DNA of 64,000 bases, from contig NC_085138.1 of the NCBI RefSeq assembly GCF_035046485.1, forward strand, positions 267,821,694-267,885,693. The letters run 5' to 3'. This DNA comes from Aedes albopictus (taxonomy: Eukaryota > Arthropoda > Insecta > Diptera > Culicidae). Shown here one piece after another: positions 34,862 to 46,429 of this stretch; position 1 is the stretch's first letter, and every line of letters begins with the position of its first letter. The translations under genes were made by a program, and so were the position numbers. The notes beneath the pieces are model-generated. The model was not told the origin of the DNA and searched no databases. It was given only the letters and a program-made list of their open reading frames with translations.

Positions 34862-37722
34862 CCTGGAATTAGTTTATCAATATCTATGGGCAGATGGCCA
34901 ACTGTATTTCAAGCAGAAATACAGGCGATTATTGAATGTGCCTATATTTGTTTAAAACGTAACTATAGAGATGCAAACATATGTATCTTTTCTGATAGTC
35001 AAGCTGCATTAAAAGCGTTAAAATCTTTTACGTGTACTTCTAAATTAGTTTGGGAATGCGTTCAATTACTACAGAAGGTATCTAGAAAATGTTCAGTAAA
35101 CCTTTTCTGGGTACCTGGGCACTGTGGAATTGAAGGTAATGAAAAAGCAGACTGTTTAGCATGACTTGGGTCATCAACTTCTTTCCTAGGTCCAGAGCCA
35201 TTTTGTGGGGCCGCAGAATGTACCTTCAAAATGGAATTAAAGAACTGAGAAAAGAAGATGATTGATGATACCTGGCAAAAAACGACAACAGCACGACAAT
35301 CGAAACGATTTATAGTACCTAACAAAATTATAACTCAAAAACTTCTCAGCCTGTCAAAAAGAGACTTGAATACTTTTTGTGGGCTTATAACAGGGCACTG
35401 TGCAAGTAAATACCATTTGAAACAACTATGTATACTCGAAGATGATACCTGTCGTTTCTGTAATAGGGACAAGGAGGATTCTGAACATTTGTAATGTACC
35501 TGTGAAGCACTTTTCCAACAAAGATGCACATTTTTCGATAAAGGTTTTATAAAACCATCAGATGTATGGATGACTTCTCCTAGCAAGGTAATACATTTCA
35601 TTCGATCTGTTATACCGTACTGGGATAATGCCTACCGTCAGCAAGTGGAAATCACTCAAACTCATAGTGATATGACACACTGATATGGGCAAAAACATTA
35701 AAACGGGGCCGTTCACAATAGATCAAAAAACTGGTCGCAGTGGAAAATGTACCCAACAGGAAAAAAAAAATCCGACATCCTGATGACGTGACCCGCCCAC
35801 CGTAGCCTCCCGATTTTCGCGGTATGGACGATGGTTGGTTCTCTCAGCAACTGATGCAGCTCGTGGTTCATTCGCCTTCTCCAAGTCCCGTCTTCCATCT
35901 GCACTCCGCCGTAGATGGTACGCAACACCTTCCGTTCGAAAACTCCAAGGGGGCGCGTTGGTCCTCTGCACGTAGGGTCCATGTTTCGTGCCCATAGAGA
36001 ACCACCGGTCTAATCAGCGTTTTGTAGATAGTTAACTTCGTGTTACGGCAAACTTTATTCGATCGTAGAGTTCTGCGGAGTCCAAAGTAGGCACGATTCC
36101 CTGCCACAATGCGCCTCTGAATTTCTCTGCTGGTGTCGTTGTCGTCGGTCACCAGTGAGCCCAAGTACACGAATTCTTCAACCGCCTCGATTTCATCACC
36201 GTCGATATAAATTCGGGGTGGCGGGCGCGCTGATTCCTCCCTGGAGCCCTTTGCCATCATGTACTTTGTCTTCGACACATTGATGACTAATCCGATTCGC
36301 CTGGCTTCACTCTTTAGTCGGATGTACGTTTCCGCCATCGTCTCAAATTTACGAGCAATAATATCAATATCATCAGCGAAACCAAGCAGCTGAACGGACT
36401 TCGTGAAAATCGTCCCACTCGTGTTAATCCCTGCTCTTTTTATTACACCCTCTAACGCAATGTTGAAGTTCGAAAGACCATCACCTTGCCGTAACCCTCT
36501 GCGAGATTCGAAGGGACTCGAGAGTGTCCCTGATACTCGAACTACGCACATCACTCGATCCATCGTCGCGTCGCCTTGATCAATCGTTTCAGTTTATCCG
36601 GGAATCCGTATTCGTGCATAATCTGCCATTGCTGTTCTCGGTCGATTGTATCATACGCCGATTTGAAATCGATGAACAAGTGATGTGTGGGCACGTTGTA
36701 TTCGCGGCATTTCTGAAACACCTGGCGGATGGCGAACATCTGGTCCGTTGTAGCGCGTTCACCCATGAATCCAGCCTAATATTGCCCCACGAACTCTCTT
36801 GCAATCGGTGATAGACGGCGGCATAAAATTTGAGAGAGCATCTTGTAGGCAGCGCTCAGTAGTGTGATCGCGCGGTAGTTTCCGCAATCCAACTTGTCGC
36901 CCTTTTTGTAGATGGAACACACGATACCTTCCATCCATTCCTCTGGTAATACTTCCTCCTCCCAAATCTTGGTAATGACCCAGTGTAGTGCTCTCACCAG
37001 TGCTTCTCCACCGTGTTTTAGAAGCTCGCTTGGTAGTTGATCTACTCCAGCAGCTTTGTTGCTTTTCAACCGGTCAATCTCCTCCTCAATCTCTTGGAGG
37101 TCAGGGGCCGGAAGTCTTTCGTCCTGGGCACATACTCCTCAATCTGTTACCACGCCACCTTCTGTACTTGCAACGTCGCCATTGAGGTGCTCATCGTAGT
37201 GCTGATGCCACCTCTCGACCACCTCACGCTAACTCGTGAGAATATTCCAGTGTTTATCTCGGCACATGTCGGCTTGTGGCACAAAGCCTCTGCGCGAGCA
37301 GATCTGCTACTCGTAGAACTTTCGTGTGTCATTAGCGCGGTACAGCTCTTCCATCGCTTCGCAATCTCGTTCTTCCTGCTGGCGCTTCTTCATCCGGAAG
37401 ACTGAGTAATGCCTGTTCCGCGCCTGTCTGTAACGTTCCTCGATCGCTCTCGTACGGTGTTGCAGCATTCTCGCCTATGCTGCATTCTTCTCATTTTTCA
37501 ACTGTTCACATTCACCGTCGTACCACTCGTTTCTGTGATTCGGAGTCGCGAGGCCTAGTGATGTAGCCGAGGTACTACCTATGGCGGATCGGATGTCCCT
37601 CCAGCCATCTTCAAGTGTAGCTGCGCCAAGCTGCTCTTCCGTTGGTAGGGCCACTGCTAACTGCTGCGCGTAGTCTTGAGCCACTTCTACGTTTCGCAGC
37701 TGCTCGATGTTGAGCCGCGGCG

Positions 37723-39125
37723 CACTAAGGGGCGTTTGGCCAATCTAGCTGGCCAATATTATTTTAAGGGGATTTTCACGTATTGAATTCGCAATTAACA
37801 TTGAAACACTACATAAACAACATTTGAATGCAATTTGCATGATTTACACAATAACAAATGCCTTTATCAATCAAATAATCAATATATTAGAGAAAGCGTT
37901 TTAACTTTCTTATGAAATTGCCTACCGTTAGGCGTAAAACACGGTTCAGAGAAATTTATTAATCAAATAACTCCAAGAGTACATTACCTGTAAGAATTTT
38001 GACAACAAATTTGAATTTAGAAATGCTGCCTGTCACATTTTAGGGTATTTTTACTTAAACGAACATTGTTTTTTAAACCATTCCTTATTTAAAAATACTA
38101 ACATTTATTGATAGATTCTTGGATAAGTTCAATATGTACTGAGTGAACCAGTACTTGTTTTGACAACATGAAACGTGTAATTTTCACTTATATTGCGAAC
38201 ACTTTGATAACGCGAGAGGCGTTGCATATTTTAGTAACAACTATGATTTCATGCTGAACTGATCGCAAAATGTATACGAGGATCGAAAACTATTAATAAA
38301 GAACTCCATCTCAAAATTATTGGTATGGAAAAGAAGGGAATTTAGACTTTTTAATCCAAATATTGAATTCGTTGATGTGTTTTCCTTTTTAACAGTTTCA
38401 ACCTGTTCTACAATCACATGTTAAACAATTTCTCAATTATTTGACACTTATTTTTGGTAAATCAAACAAAATAGATTCAAAATATGGCCTTGAAACGCTT
38501 AACTGAAGAGGTTTTGATAAAATAGAACTACATTCAAAATAACAGACGGTTATCCCCATAGACTGTAATACGCCTTAAAGTATGCAATGACCCTGAAATT
38601 ACAATTTATTCAATAGCTTTCATTCAGAAAAACGTTGATTACTCAAAAGTACGCACTTTTTCGCAGCTGGATTTTCTATTAAGCTCAAAAAGGATGGGAA
38701 AGCTTATGTTTTAGGCAGTCTCGACCCAGCAATCGCCAGCAATCAAAAACTGCAGATGTTTCTTTGTTTGTTTTCACCTGAGGAAGCCCCAAAATATGAA
38801 ACTATACAAATTTTGCAGACATGTATTGTTTTATCACCTCGTTGCAACATTTGTGGTATGTTTTGTCTATTGAAACTGACTTTGCGGTTATAAAACTGAA
38901 AACATAACCAAACGGCCACAGACAAACTTTAGTCGAAAATTGTAAAATTCATTAACCCTAGCTTTGACCTAAAGCAGACTTTGTATACGTTTGTTTGATG
39001 GAAATTCGAGTATAGGGCATTATTCCACAACTATCCATGTGTCATATTCAGCACACATTTTCACAATACGAGCGACTTTGAAAAATGACTTATGGCCAGC
39101 TAGATTGGCCAAACGCCCCTTAGTG
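37723..39125. mobile_element. Transib-like non-autonomous DNA transposon, 1,403 bp
   Basis: The element starts CACTAAGGGGCGTTTGGCCA and the first 33 bases are perfectly inverted at its right end. CGGCG at 37718-37722 and 39126-39130 is a 5-bp duplication. Excising it restores SRT-PRLNIEQLRN in the interrupted RTE, which fixes the boundaries. A 5-bp GC-rich duplication and CAC termini (CACTAAG against the Transib consensus CACWATG, 6 of 7) fit Transib, whose transposase is related to RAG1. No transposase frame is inside: the AT-rich interior is non-coding, so it depends on another copy. Confidence 0.7.
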
Positions 39126-39473
39126 CGGCGTTCGACTTCGACGCGTGGTGATAACTGTCGAAAGTTTTGAGCGCATGCATACAGCGACTAAGTAGTGATC
39201 CGAATCTATATTCGCACTGCGGTATGTGCGGACATTGGCTATATCCGAGAAGAATTTACCGTCGATTAGAACGTGGTCGATTTGGTTTTCTGTTTGATGG
39301 TCGGGTGATCTCCAGGTGGCTTTGTGGATATCTTTGCAGGGGAAGAAGGTGCTTCGGACTACCATACCACGGGAGGCTGCAAAGTTTGCGCATCGCTGGC
39401 CGTTATCATTCGATACGGCGTGCAGGCTGTTTCGTTCGATTACCAATCTGTACATTTCCTCCCTTCTTACCTA

Positions 39474-39714
39474 CACACCAAAAAATCAATTGTGGGTTTC
39501 AGCAAAATTTTGCTGAATTTTGCCGAGCTGAAGGTTTCAGCAAAAAATTTGCTAAAATTCAGCAAAATTTGCTGAATTGTTCAGTAAACTCTGCTGATCA
39601 TCAGTAACGTTTTGCCGAAATTCAGCAAACTTTGCCGAAAGTTCAGCAAAAAATTTTGCTGGACCCTTCAGCTCGGCAAAATTCATCAAAATATTGCTGA
39701 AAGCGTTTAGTGTG
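39474..39714. mobile_element. 241-bp CAGCAAA-repeat MITE, second copy
   Basis: Ends CACACCAAAAAAT and (inverted) CACACTAAACG. The body is made of TTTGCTGAA/TTCAGCAAA units, like 2763-3002. TA precedes the left end, but TG follows the right, so the duplication is imperfect. It sits in the RTE endonuclease just after GDMNA. Confidence 0.7.
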
Positions 39715-40619
39715 TGCGCGTTCATGTCGCCGACAACGATTTTCACGTCACGCGGCGAGCAACCATCGTATGTTTGCCCTAATTGCGCGTAGAACGCTTC
39801 TTTCTCGTTATCAGGTCTCCCTTCGTGTGGGCAGTGGACGATGATGATGATGTAGTTGAAGAAACGGCCCTATAGCTCTTAACATGCACATCCTTGCGTT
39901 GATCAGCTGCCACCCGATCACACGTTGTCGCATCTTGCCCAACACTATAAATCCTGATCCCAGTTCATTGGTGATGCCACAGCTTTGGTAGAAGGTAGCC
40001 GCTCGATGCCCGCTTTTCCACACTTTCTGTCCAGTCCTACAAAGCTCTTGCAACGCCACGATGTCGAAGTTGCGGGGATGTAATTCATCGTAGATTATCC
40101 TGTCACATCCTGCGAAACCTAGTGACTTACAATTCCATGTTCCAAGTTTCCAATCGTAGTCCTTATTTCGTCGCGTGGGTCTTTGTCGATGGTATCGAGT
40201 CGTATTTTGTCCTATGTTATTCGCAATGGGGATTTTAACGGGTGGCTTATTGGGCCTACGCCAACACTCCTGTCTCGCCGGAGGGCCATCGTGATAGTTC
40301 TGTTTAACGTCGTAACCAACACTGGGATGACCACGCTGATGGGGCTAGCTGGCCGTGGTGCAGCGTTTCTTACTCAGCCGCTGGATGCCAGAACAGACGC
40401 TGTTTGAGCCGCACCTCCTTGGTGAACAGACGCTCGGGTCGTACCTCCTCAATCTAGCTGAAGTCAGAAAGACAACAGTACCCAGGCTGCACTACCAGCT
40501 AAGCACACAACTCTTAGCTGACGGTCACGAATCTAATGCATTTTAATTTATTTTTAGCGATTGTAAAAGATAGTTCGTAAAACGGAAGTGGTGCAATATG
40601 GCCACCTGCTATGGGGTAA

Positions 40620-40770
40620 GATGCCACTTCCGCGCTTGTCTATATGTTCTCGCCCATGCTGCTTTTTTCTCGTTTTTAAACTGTTAACATTCGCCGTCGT
40701 ATCAGCCGTTTCTGTGATTCGGAGTCGCGTAGTCTAGTGCTGCAGCCGAGGTGGAAATGGAACCGCTGTG
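40620..40770 (-). pseudogene. Short RTE fragment
   Basis: This stretch closely repeats the minus-coded linker of the RTE at about 37460-37570 (ATTCGCCGTCGTA, GTTTCTGTGATTCGGAGTCG), in the same orientation. It is isolated and abuts a + strand fragment. Confidence 0.6.
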
Positions 40771-41822
40771 CCGTTGATAAGTACCACGGAAGATATACCA
40801 AAAGCTCAACGCAACCCGCAAAGGTTTCGTGCCGCGAGCCGAAATGTGCTGGGATATGGACAGAGGCTTCTTGACTGATGAACGTGAGATGATCGAAAGA
40901 TGCAAGCAACACTACAACGAACATTTGAATGGTACGGGGAGCGCATACATGGATGATCAAGGCAGCAAGAGAAATGAGTACGTCAGTAAAGCAGGGAGCT
41001 ACAACGAGCCAACTCTCACGTTAAGGAATGTTACGGATGCTATATGCGGGGATGAACCAGCCTCGGGCTGAAAATCCCCATAATAAAGAATCAATATAAT
41101 AAATAAAGGATTCTATACAGCAGCTCAAGAACAATAAAGCCAGCTGGTAGGGATGGTATGGAGATGAACCCATCAAGATAGGCATGTATAAGTGGGCAAC
41201 CTACCTACACCGGACAATAGCTCAGATCTTGGAGACCGAACAGCTACCAGAGGAGTGGAAGGAAGGGATCATATTCCCCGTCATCAAGGATATTATCTTC
41301 CGTTATCATCCACCCTAAGCGGATGAATTTGTGAGAAGTTATCAAGCAGACTTCGTTGACGGTCACTCGACAACGGACAAGATCTTCACCATACAGTAAA
41401 TCCTTCAAATATGCCGCGAATACCATGTCCCAACTAACATTTTGTTCATCGACATCAAGGCAGCGTACGTCAGTATCAATTGACCGCAGAGAGCTATGTC
41501 AAATCATGGACGACAACGGCTTCTCCGGGACGCTTACAAGTCTGATAAAATGGACCGTTCATTGTCCATTGAAAAACTACGTAAGGGTTTCGGACGAACT
41601 GAGTAGAGTTTTCGCCGGGGACTACGACAATGTAATGAAATCTTATGACTGCTGAACAATATTGCCCTGGAAGATGTTATGTGGCAAGCCGAGCTCAACG
41701 GCCGGACCACGATTTTCACGAAAGTCGGCCAATTTGTCTGTTTTGCGGATGACATGGCGATTATTACTAGAATGTTTGGAACGGTGGCAGAACTGTACAC
41801 CCGCCTGAAACGCGAATTATAA
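40770..41822 (+). pseudogene. Decayed RTE fragment, linker to RT
   Basis: The + strand reads QKLNATRKGFVPRAEMCWDM, REMIERCKQHYNEHLNGTGS and TLTLRNVTDAI, then after a 63-bp SINE tail QQLKNNKAS. It continues LETEQLPEEWKEGIIFPVIK, CREYHVPTNILFIDIKAAYV and FCADDMAIITRMFGTVAELY (FADD-type box as CADD) before ending near 41822. Many stops and shifts. Related to the copy at 1-1365. Confidence 0.7.
41045..41107 (+). mobile_element. 63-bp SINE-tail retroposon with hairpin
   Basis: A hairpin at 41048-41079 (GGGGAT/ATCCCC enclosing CAGCC/GGCTG) is followed by an AATAAA-rich tail. GGATGCTATA (41035-41044) and GGATTCTATA (41108-41117) are near-identical target duplications. Removing it restores NVTDAI-QQLKNN in the RTE. 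A very short, 5'-truncated retroposon. Confidence 0.7.
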
Positions 41823-41824
41823 GT

Positions 41825-42785
41825 GCCATTAATAATCCGCGCTCCTAAATTCATCCTATTCGAAAACAAACGATTACTGCACCGATTACTTCCTTTCTAT
41901 TTGTTCTCATGCGAGCTCACTTCTTACAAAAAAGCTTCTAACAGGTATTCACTGCTCTACTTTTATTCAAAAAAAATCTCGTGTACAATTCGTTGTAAAA
42001 CTTGTGGTTTGGTGTTTATTTCGATTGATTTTGTGTGTTATCCATAACATAAAAATTCAGCATCCCTAGCTTCCACATCAGTCACAAACAAAACAGCAAC
42101 TAGTGCCGAACGAGCAGCAAACTCAGCACACAAACCTCTCGTCGATACCTACCTAACATTATTCTCAAATGCCATAAATTGATTCCAAAAGTTTATCCAA
42201 ATATCAGCGCAAACTCAATGATTGTGCAGCGTTTGCGGGTAAAATCCGGAACTTGAGTTATCATTCTACCGTGAAGTGGTTCAGAAATTTCCACCGCATT
42301 TGTTGCCGCATTCTAGAGCTCGATTCTATTGATTGTAACGCGCAACCACCGCGCTTTTGATGGTTAGTGAAGCGGCCATGGTACAAGAGGTTGTTGCTGC
42401 TGGAGGAGTCGATGCATTTAGAGAATCGTTTATCAACTCACGGTGTTGCGGAAGCAAATCTCGTCAAACATATCAATAGGTGCTTTGCACAAAAAAAAGA
42501 GTCTCTTTGTATTTTTTTCTCTGCCGTTAATATCTCGCTTGTCTATTCGGATGTTGATTTGTTTCTAGTTTAAGACGATTGTTACAGCGTTTGTCTTTTG
42601 ATCTGATCTATTTGCAAAAACTTCACTATGTAAAAAGTCATAGGAAATTTGAAAGTGAATAAAAAGAACCTCAGTTTTACAGACAAGATCTTTTAAAATT
42701 TTTGGTAAAAAAAAAACTAAAAATAAATAAAATACCCTTAACTAAGATTGTTGTTGATAACTTCACTACATCGTAATAGCATACA
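41825..42785. other. No recognised feature
   Basis: AT-rich sequence, nothing coding recognised. Confidence 0.4.
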
Positions 42786-42787
42786 TA

Positions 42788-43635
42788 CAGGGGATAGACA
42801 AAATGATCGGGACAGGCAAAATTTTCCCTTCTCTAAGTTGAACAACTAGTTGTGTATCAGTGGACAAAATTTGGAAAAGATCGGACTATTTTGCACGAAG
42901 TTATAAATGTTCTAAGAAAAGGTATAATTAGCAGATAGCCAACTTTGAGCCGTTATACCTCCAGATATAATGAACCGAATGCAATGACATTTTGACCATT
43001 TATGACTTATATAATGAGCTATGAAAAACTTTTGACATAACTTAAAATTCTTTACACGGAAGAAAATTATAACGATTAGATTATTCTTTTAATAGAACAC
43101 CAACTTTTTAAAATTTCAACATTGTTTCAAATTTCAAGATATTTCATTTAAATTCCCTCTAATTGTCTTGAATACAGATATGTTTTGAAAGAACGAAACA
43201 ACATAGGCGGCAATTCATTGAAAAAGTAATGGGATCCATATTAAAAATATACTAATTTACTAAAAAATCATAAAATTAATGAAATCGCTATAACTTTTTC
43301 TCTTGTTAATAATTTCTAGTTTAGTCAAACTTTTTTCAGAGCTCATTATATAAGTCATAAATGGACAAAATGTCATTGCATTCGGTTCATTGAATCCGGA
43401 GATATAACAGTTCAAAATTGGCTATCGGATAATTCTACCTTTTTCTAATATGCTTATAACTTCGTGCAGAACAACCCGATATTCTCCAAATTTTGTCCAC
43501 TGATACACAACTAGTTGATCAACTGACAGTAAAAATTTGAGAATATTTGATTCACTTTTAGAAAAGTTACAGCTAATTGGACATTTTTTGAAAAGTGAAA
43601 AGTTTGCCTGTCTCGATCATTTTGTCTATCCTCTG
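42788..43635. mobile_element. 848-bp Tc1/mariner-like long-inverted-repeat element
   Basis: CAGGGGATAGACAAAATGAT and (inverted) CAGAGGATAGACAAAATGAT are flanked by TA (42786-42787 and 43636-43637). Arms of about 300 bp remain similar (TGTCATTGCATTCGGTTCAT near 43380 is inverted near 42975). No transposase frame. Confidence 0.8.
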
Positions 43636-43639
43636 TATA

Positions 43640-45205
43640 AGTAAGCCACTTTTGTGTTTACTCCTATGTGACTAGCACAACAGCTACTATGTGCCACAAA
43701 AAGTTAGAAAAATTCAAATGCAAACGTTTCAACTATCATTAAAAGTCAGCAACCTTTAGCTTTCTAAATTATGCCTGATACTAACGTTGCCTCTTTTCAG
43801 ACAGCTTCGCAAAAGTTCTATCTTATGGAAATGGTTGGTTTTCCGGTGACATTCAAGTATATCCGGCCACCGAAACGGAAGCTATCCTTCTGTATCCTCT
43901 TACAAAATATCTCCTTTCAGTTGCCATTGTGTTCTAACCGGTTGAAATCTGTTGCCGAAAATCCTTCCCAAACGGAAAGCGTGTACGAGATTACAATAAA
44001 ATAATATCTCATTATAGCTAGCTGGTTTTTGGCTTTTATCGGGACAATAAAATTAAATAATGTCTCGTTCCTTTACGGAATGTAGTCGTCTTTTTTGTCA
44101 GGAAATCCTCTACATCCCTCGCATTCACTTGCAAAGGATCAGTGTCGTCTACACACAACACCCTTAATGGAAAACCCGGAGCAACCGGCCCGGGATAGGG
44201 GGGAAAGATCCACACGTGGAACATCACATAAAAGTATAATGAACATAATACTTTGTCTAAATCGCACCATTGAGAGGAAAAGCGTGTACGGAGCACAGCA
44301 TTGCACGCTACTGACTGGCACGGCACACTCCCTTCCTATAAGGCTGCGGATTTCGGACTAGACGGAAAGAGAGAAACCGCACTACATCTTACATGTCCCC
44401 CCGGATGGTACATTGCCGCTTTCAGGAAGCTTCGGATTTCTATAACAACTTACTTCCGCCCTGTTGAAGAGTGAGACGAAGCACAATCCACTTAGGCGGA
44501 ATGTGTCTCTGCGTTGGTTTTATGCTTCGAAAGCGGGGACATTTGTCATGAAATCCACATGTGAGTTCTCATTTTTACCAGGAAATTCAACTAGGAAAAA
44601 TAATTATGCTGTATATTTTTAGTACAATGTCAATGAAAAATTAAAGAGTCTGGTTGAAATCAATAGAGTTGAGTTTGAATTCATTCATCGACAGTCGTTT
44701 TGCATCTGAATAAATTATTGCAAACAAATGGTATGTTCACCAAAATATGCCGCCGTCTTGGGCTGGTCTGCACGAAATAAGAAATTATTCAGCTCTGCTT
44801 CCAACTTGACAGGCTGAAGCTTTTAGCAAATTGGAAAGTGTTTTTCTGGGCGAAGAAAACAGTGCTCGTGATCTCAAAATGGGCAATGAATTCGTTCCAG
44901 AAGTAATTGAAATTGTCTCACCGCAAATATTCCTAAGGGTGTCCATAAGCATACCACACCACGATGAATGGCTCAAAGATTGCCGTCTGTCGGGATTTGT
45001 CAAGCTGCATCCGACATCCGCATCCTGGGAGTGCTTGCTTATAAGGAGAAAATGGCAAAGGTGACCACTTTGGGAGTGTAAAAAATTGCTTTTATTCAAA
45101 ATTCTGTCTAGACCTTTTGAGTTTTTATAATTTAATACAAAAATAGTGAAAAGGAGTATGCTTGCAAAGAGTTGCCCCTCCCGTGATTCTGTGTATTATT
45201 AATGA
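43640..45205. other. Unassigned; small open frames only
   Basis: Open frames at 43771-44004 (+; FYLMEMVGFPVTFKYIRPPK), 44036-44326 (-; LRVLCVDDTDPLQVNARDVE) and 44831-45064 (+) look more protein-like than chance, but I recognise no family. They may be exons or decayed transposon pieces. I assign no function. Confidence 0.3.
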
Positions 45206-45221
45206 TAGTTCTATGTTGATA

Positions 45222-45950
45222 CCTGGGACGATTTTCGGCTTGGCAGTCGCAATTGCAATCAAACGATCAGATATTCTCCTTCATCCGACGTTTCGATGTT
45301 TATTACATCTTCTTCAGGGAATTCTATATTTGAGACAAGATAATTTTACTATATATACTAAACATAAAACATTAAAAAAGAGGCTTACAGAAGTGTTGAT
45401 CGCTTTCGTTCTGAAAAGCTTTGTGAAAGCATAATCCGTCTAAAACAATATTTTAAAAAACGTTGGGATCCACTCTGAAATACATATAGCATCAGTAACA
45501 TTCTTAAGCATATATGATAAACTAATTATGTACTATAGAACACTAATAATATTCGCAGAATTCGGTTCGCGCTTCTAACAACACTACCAACGGCCAATTT
45601 GTTTAAGCTAAGTGGTGAATATTTGTGGAACCTAATGTTACTGATGCTATATGTATTTCAGAGTGGATCCCAACGTTTTTTAAAATATTGTTTTAGACGG
45701 ATTATGCTTTCACAAAGCTTTTCAGAACGAAAGCGATCAACACTTCTGTAAGCCTCTTTTTTAATGTTTTATGTTTAGTATATATAGTAAAATTATCTTG
45801 TCTCAAATATAGAATTCCCTGAAGAAGATGTAATAAACATCGAAACGTCGGATGAAGGAGAATATCTGATCGTTTGATTGCAATTGCGACTGCCAAGCCG
45901 AAAATCGTCCCAGGTTTCCAGATTCCTCAGTCGATAGCTACCTCCAAATA
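45222..45950. mobile_element. Penelope-like inverted terminal-repeat pair
   Basis: Two 281-bp inverted arms (45222-45502 and 45634-45914) surround 131 bp. A 36-nt tail (45915-45950) follows the right arm only. TCTATGTTGATA at 45210-45221 and 45951-45962 is a 12-bp duplication. The arms start CCTGGGACGATTTTCGGCTT and contain CTGAAGA-stem-GAAAC. Structure matches Penelope-like pseudo-LTRs in inverted orientation with the RT body missing. Related to 19046-19360. Confidence 0.65.
45819..45846 (+). ncRNA. Hammerhead-ribozyme-like core in Penelope-like arm
   Basis: CUGAAGA, stem GAUGU/ACAUC, then GAAAC; mirrored on the minus strand at 45290-45317. The catalytic core boxes fit. The remaining helices are not demonstrated. 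Confidence 0.4.
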
Positions 45951-46035
45951 TCTATGTTGATATTAAACTCGTTATGATGAGTACAGAAGAGTTTACAACG
46001 AGGCGTTGTACACAAAATTCACTTACTTTCTTAGT

Positions 46036-46104
46036 CATTTAGAGATGAACCAGCCAAGGGCTGAAAGTCTCCTAAATAAAGACAAATCAATCAATCAATT
46101 CGTA
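46036..46104 (+). mobile_element. SINE-tail copy with hairpin
   Basis: A hairpin at 46042-46071 (GAGA/TCTC enclosing CAGCC/GGCTG), AATAAAGAC and a (CAAT)n tail. 5'-truncated relative of 17053-17222. The target duplication is unclear because the tail runs into a microsatellite. Confidence 0.6.
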
Positions 46105-46134
46105 CTTATTTACTCACTTACTTACTTTTTTACC

Positions 46135-46224
<90 letters not shown>

Positions 46225-46228
46225 ATTA

Positions 46229-46282
<54 letters not shown>

Positions 46283-46295
46283 CACTTACTGACTA

Positions 46296-46369
<74 letters not shown>

Positions 46370-46371
46370 CC

Positions 46372-46421
<50 letters not shown>

Positions 46422-46428
46422 CTACTTA
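46104..46428 (+). repeat. (TTAC)n tetranucleotide microsatellite
   Basis: About 320 bp of TTAC/ACTT repeats with rare interruptions, directly after the SINE tail. The apparent Leu-Thr-Tyr repeat frame is an artefact of the repeat. Confidence 0.95.
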
Positions 46429-46429
46429 G

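Larger units (their letters stand above)
30180..35684 (+). pseudogene. ORF2 (endonuclease-RT-RNase H) of a LOA/I-type LINE, split by an insertion
   Basis: ORF2 overlaps the end of ORF1 (KFIQINLHHAKGASAVLCRR near 30200). The endonuclease shows FIQEPW, GCDANAHHSVWNS and LSDHKQIIFEY. A TAA occurs at 31271 and a frameshift near 31515. The RT is intact from about 31530 to 32948 (SPGTDEIRP, FLDVEGAFDNAS, GCPQGGVLSSLLW, GFADDIVIIV). A TGA at 32946 precedes RNase H (SFFTDGSKMGDN). After the insertion it resumes with VFQAEIQAI, IFSDSQAALKAL and WVPGHCGIEGNEKAD, so all four RNase H acidic positions are present. A Cys/His motif (CRFCNRDKEDSEHL) follows. Further stops lie at 35162 and near 35250 and 35492. 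RNase H plus this endonuclease start points to the LOA/I group. Confidence 0.85.
35713..40350 (-). pseudogene. RTE-type non-LTR retrotransposon, largely complete but interrupted
   Basis: Minus-strand order: endonuclease from about 40120 (RNFDIVALQELCRTGQ; ITNELGSGFIVLGKMRQRVI; KIVVGDMNA; SLHAVSNDNGQRCANFAASR; QIDHVLIDG; ANIDSDHYLVAV, with the SDH motif). Then a linker (RLNIEQLRNVEVAQDYAQQL; NEWYDGECEQLK), RT (NKAAGVDQLPSELLKHGGEA; FIDFKSAYDTIDREQ; RRGLRQGDGLSNFNIALEG; LGFADDIDIIA) and a C-terminus (GVFERKVLRTIYGG; IGRLRWAGHVIRM). It ends at about 35765 beside an A/T run. Several frameshifts and stops are present. Two insertions (37723-39125 and 39474-39714) split it. Confidence 0.88.

Noticed and set aside
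37723..39125. CACTA superfamily assignment for the CACTAAGG-ended element
   Set aside because: The duplication is 5 bp (CGGCG), verified by frame restoration; CACTA elements make 2-3 bp.
46006..46296. Leu-Thr-Tyr-Leu repeat protein
   Set aside because: Translation of the (TTAC)n microsatellite.
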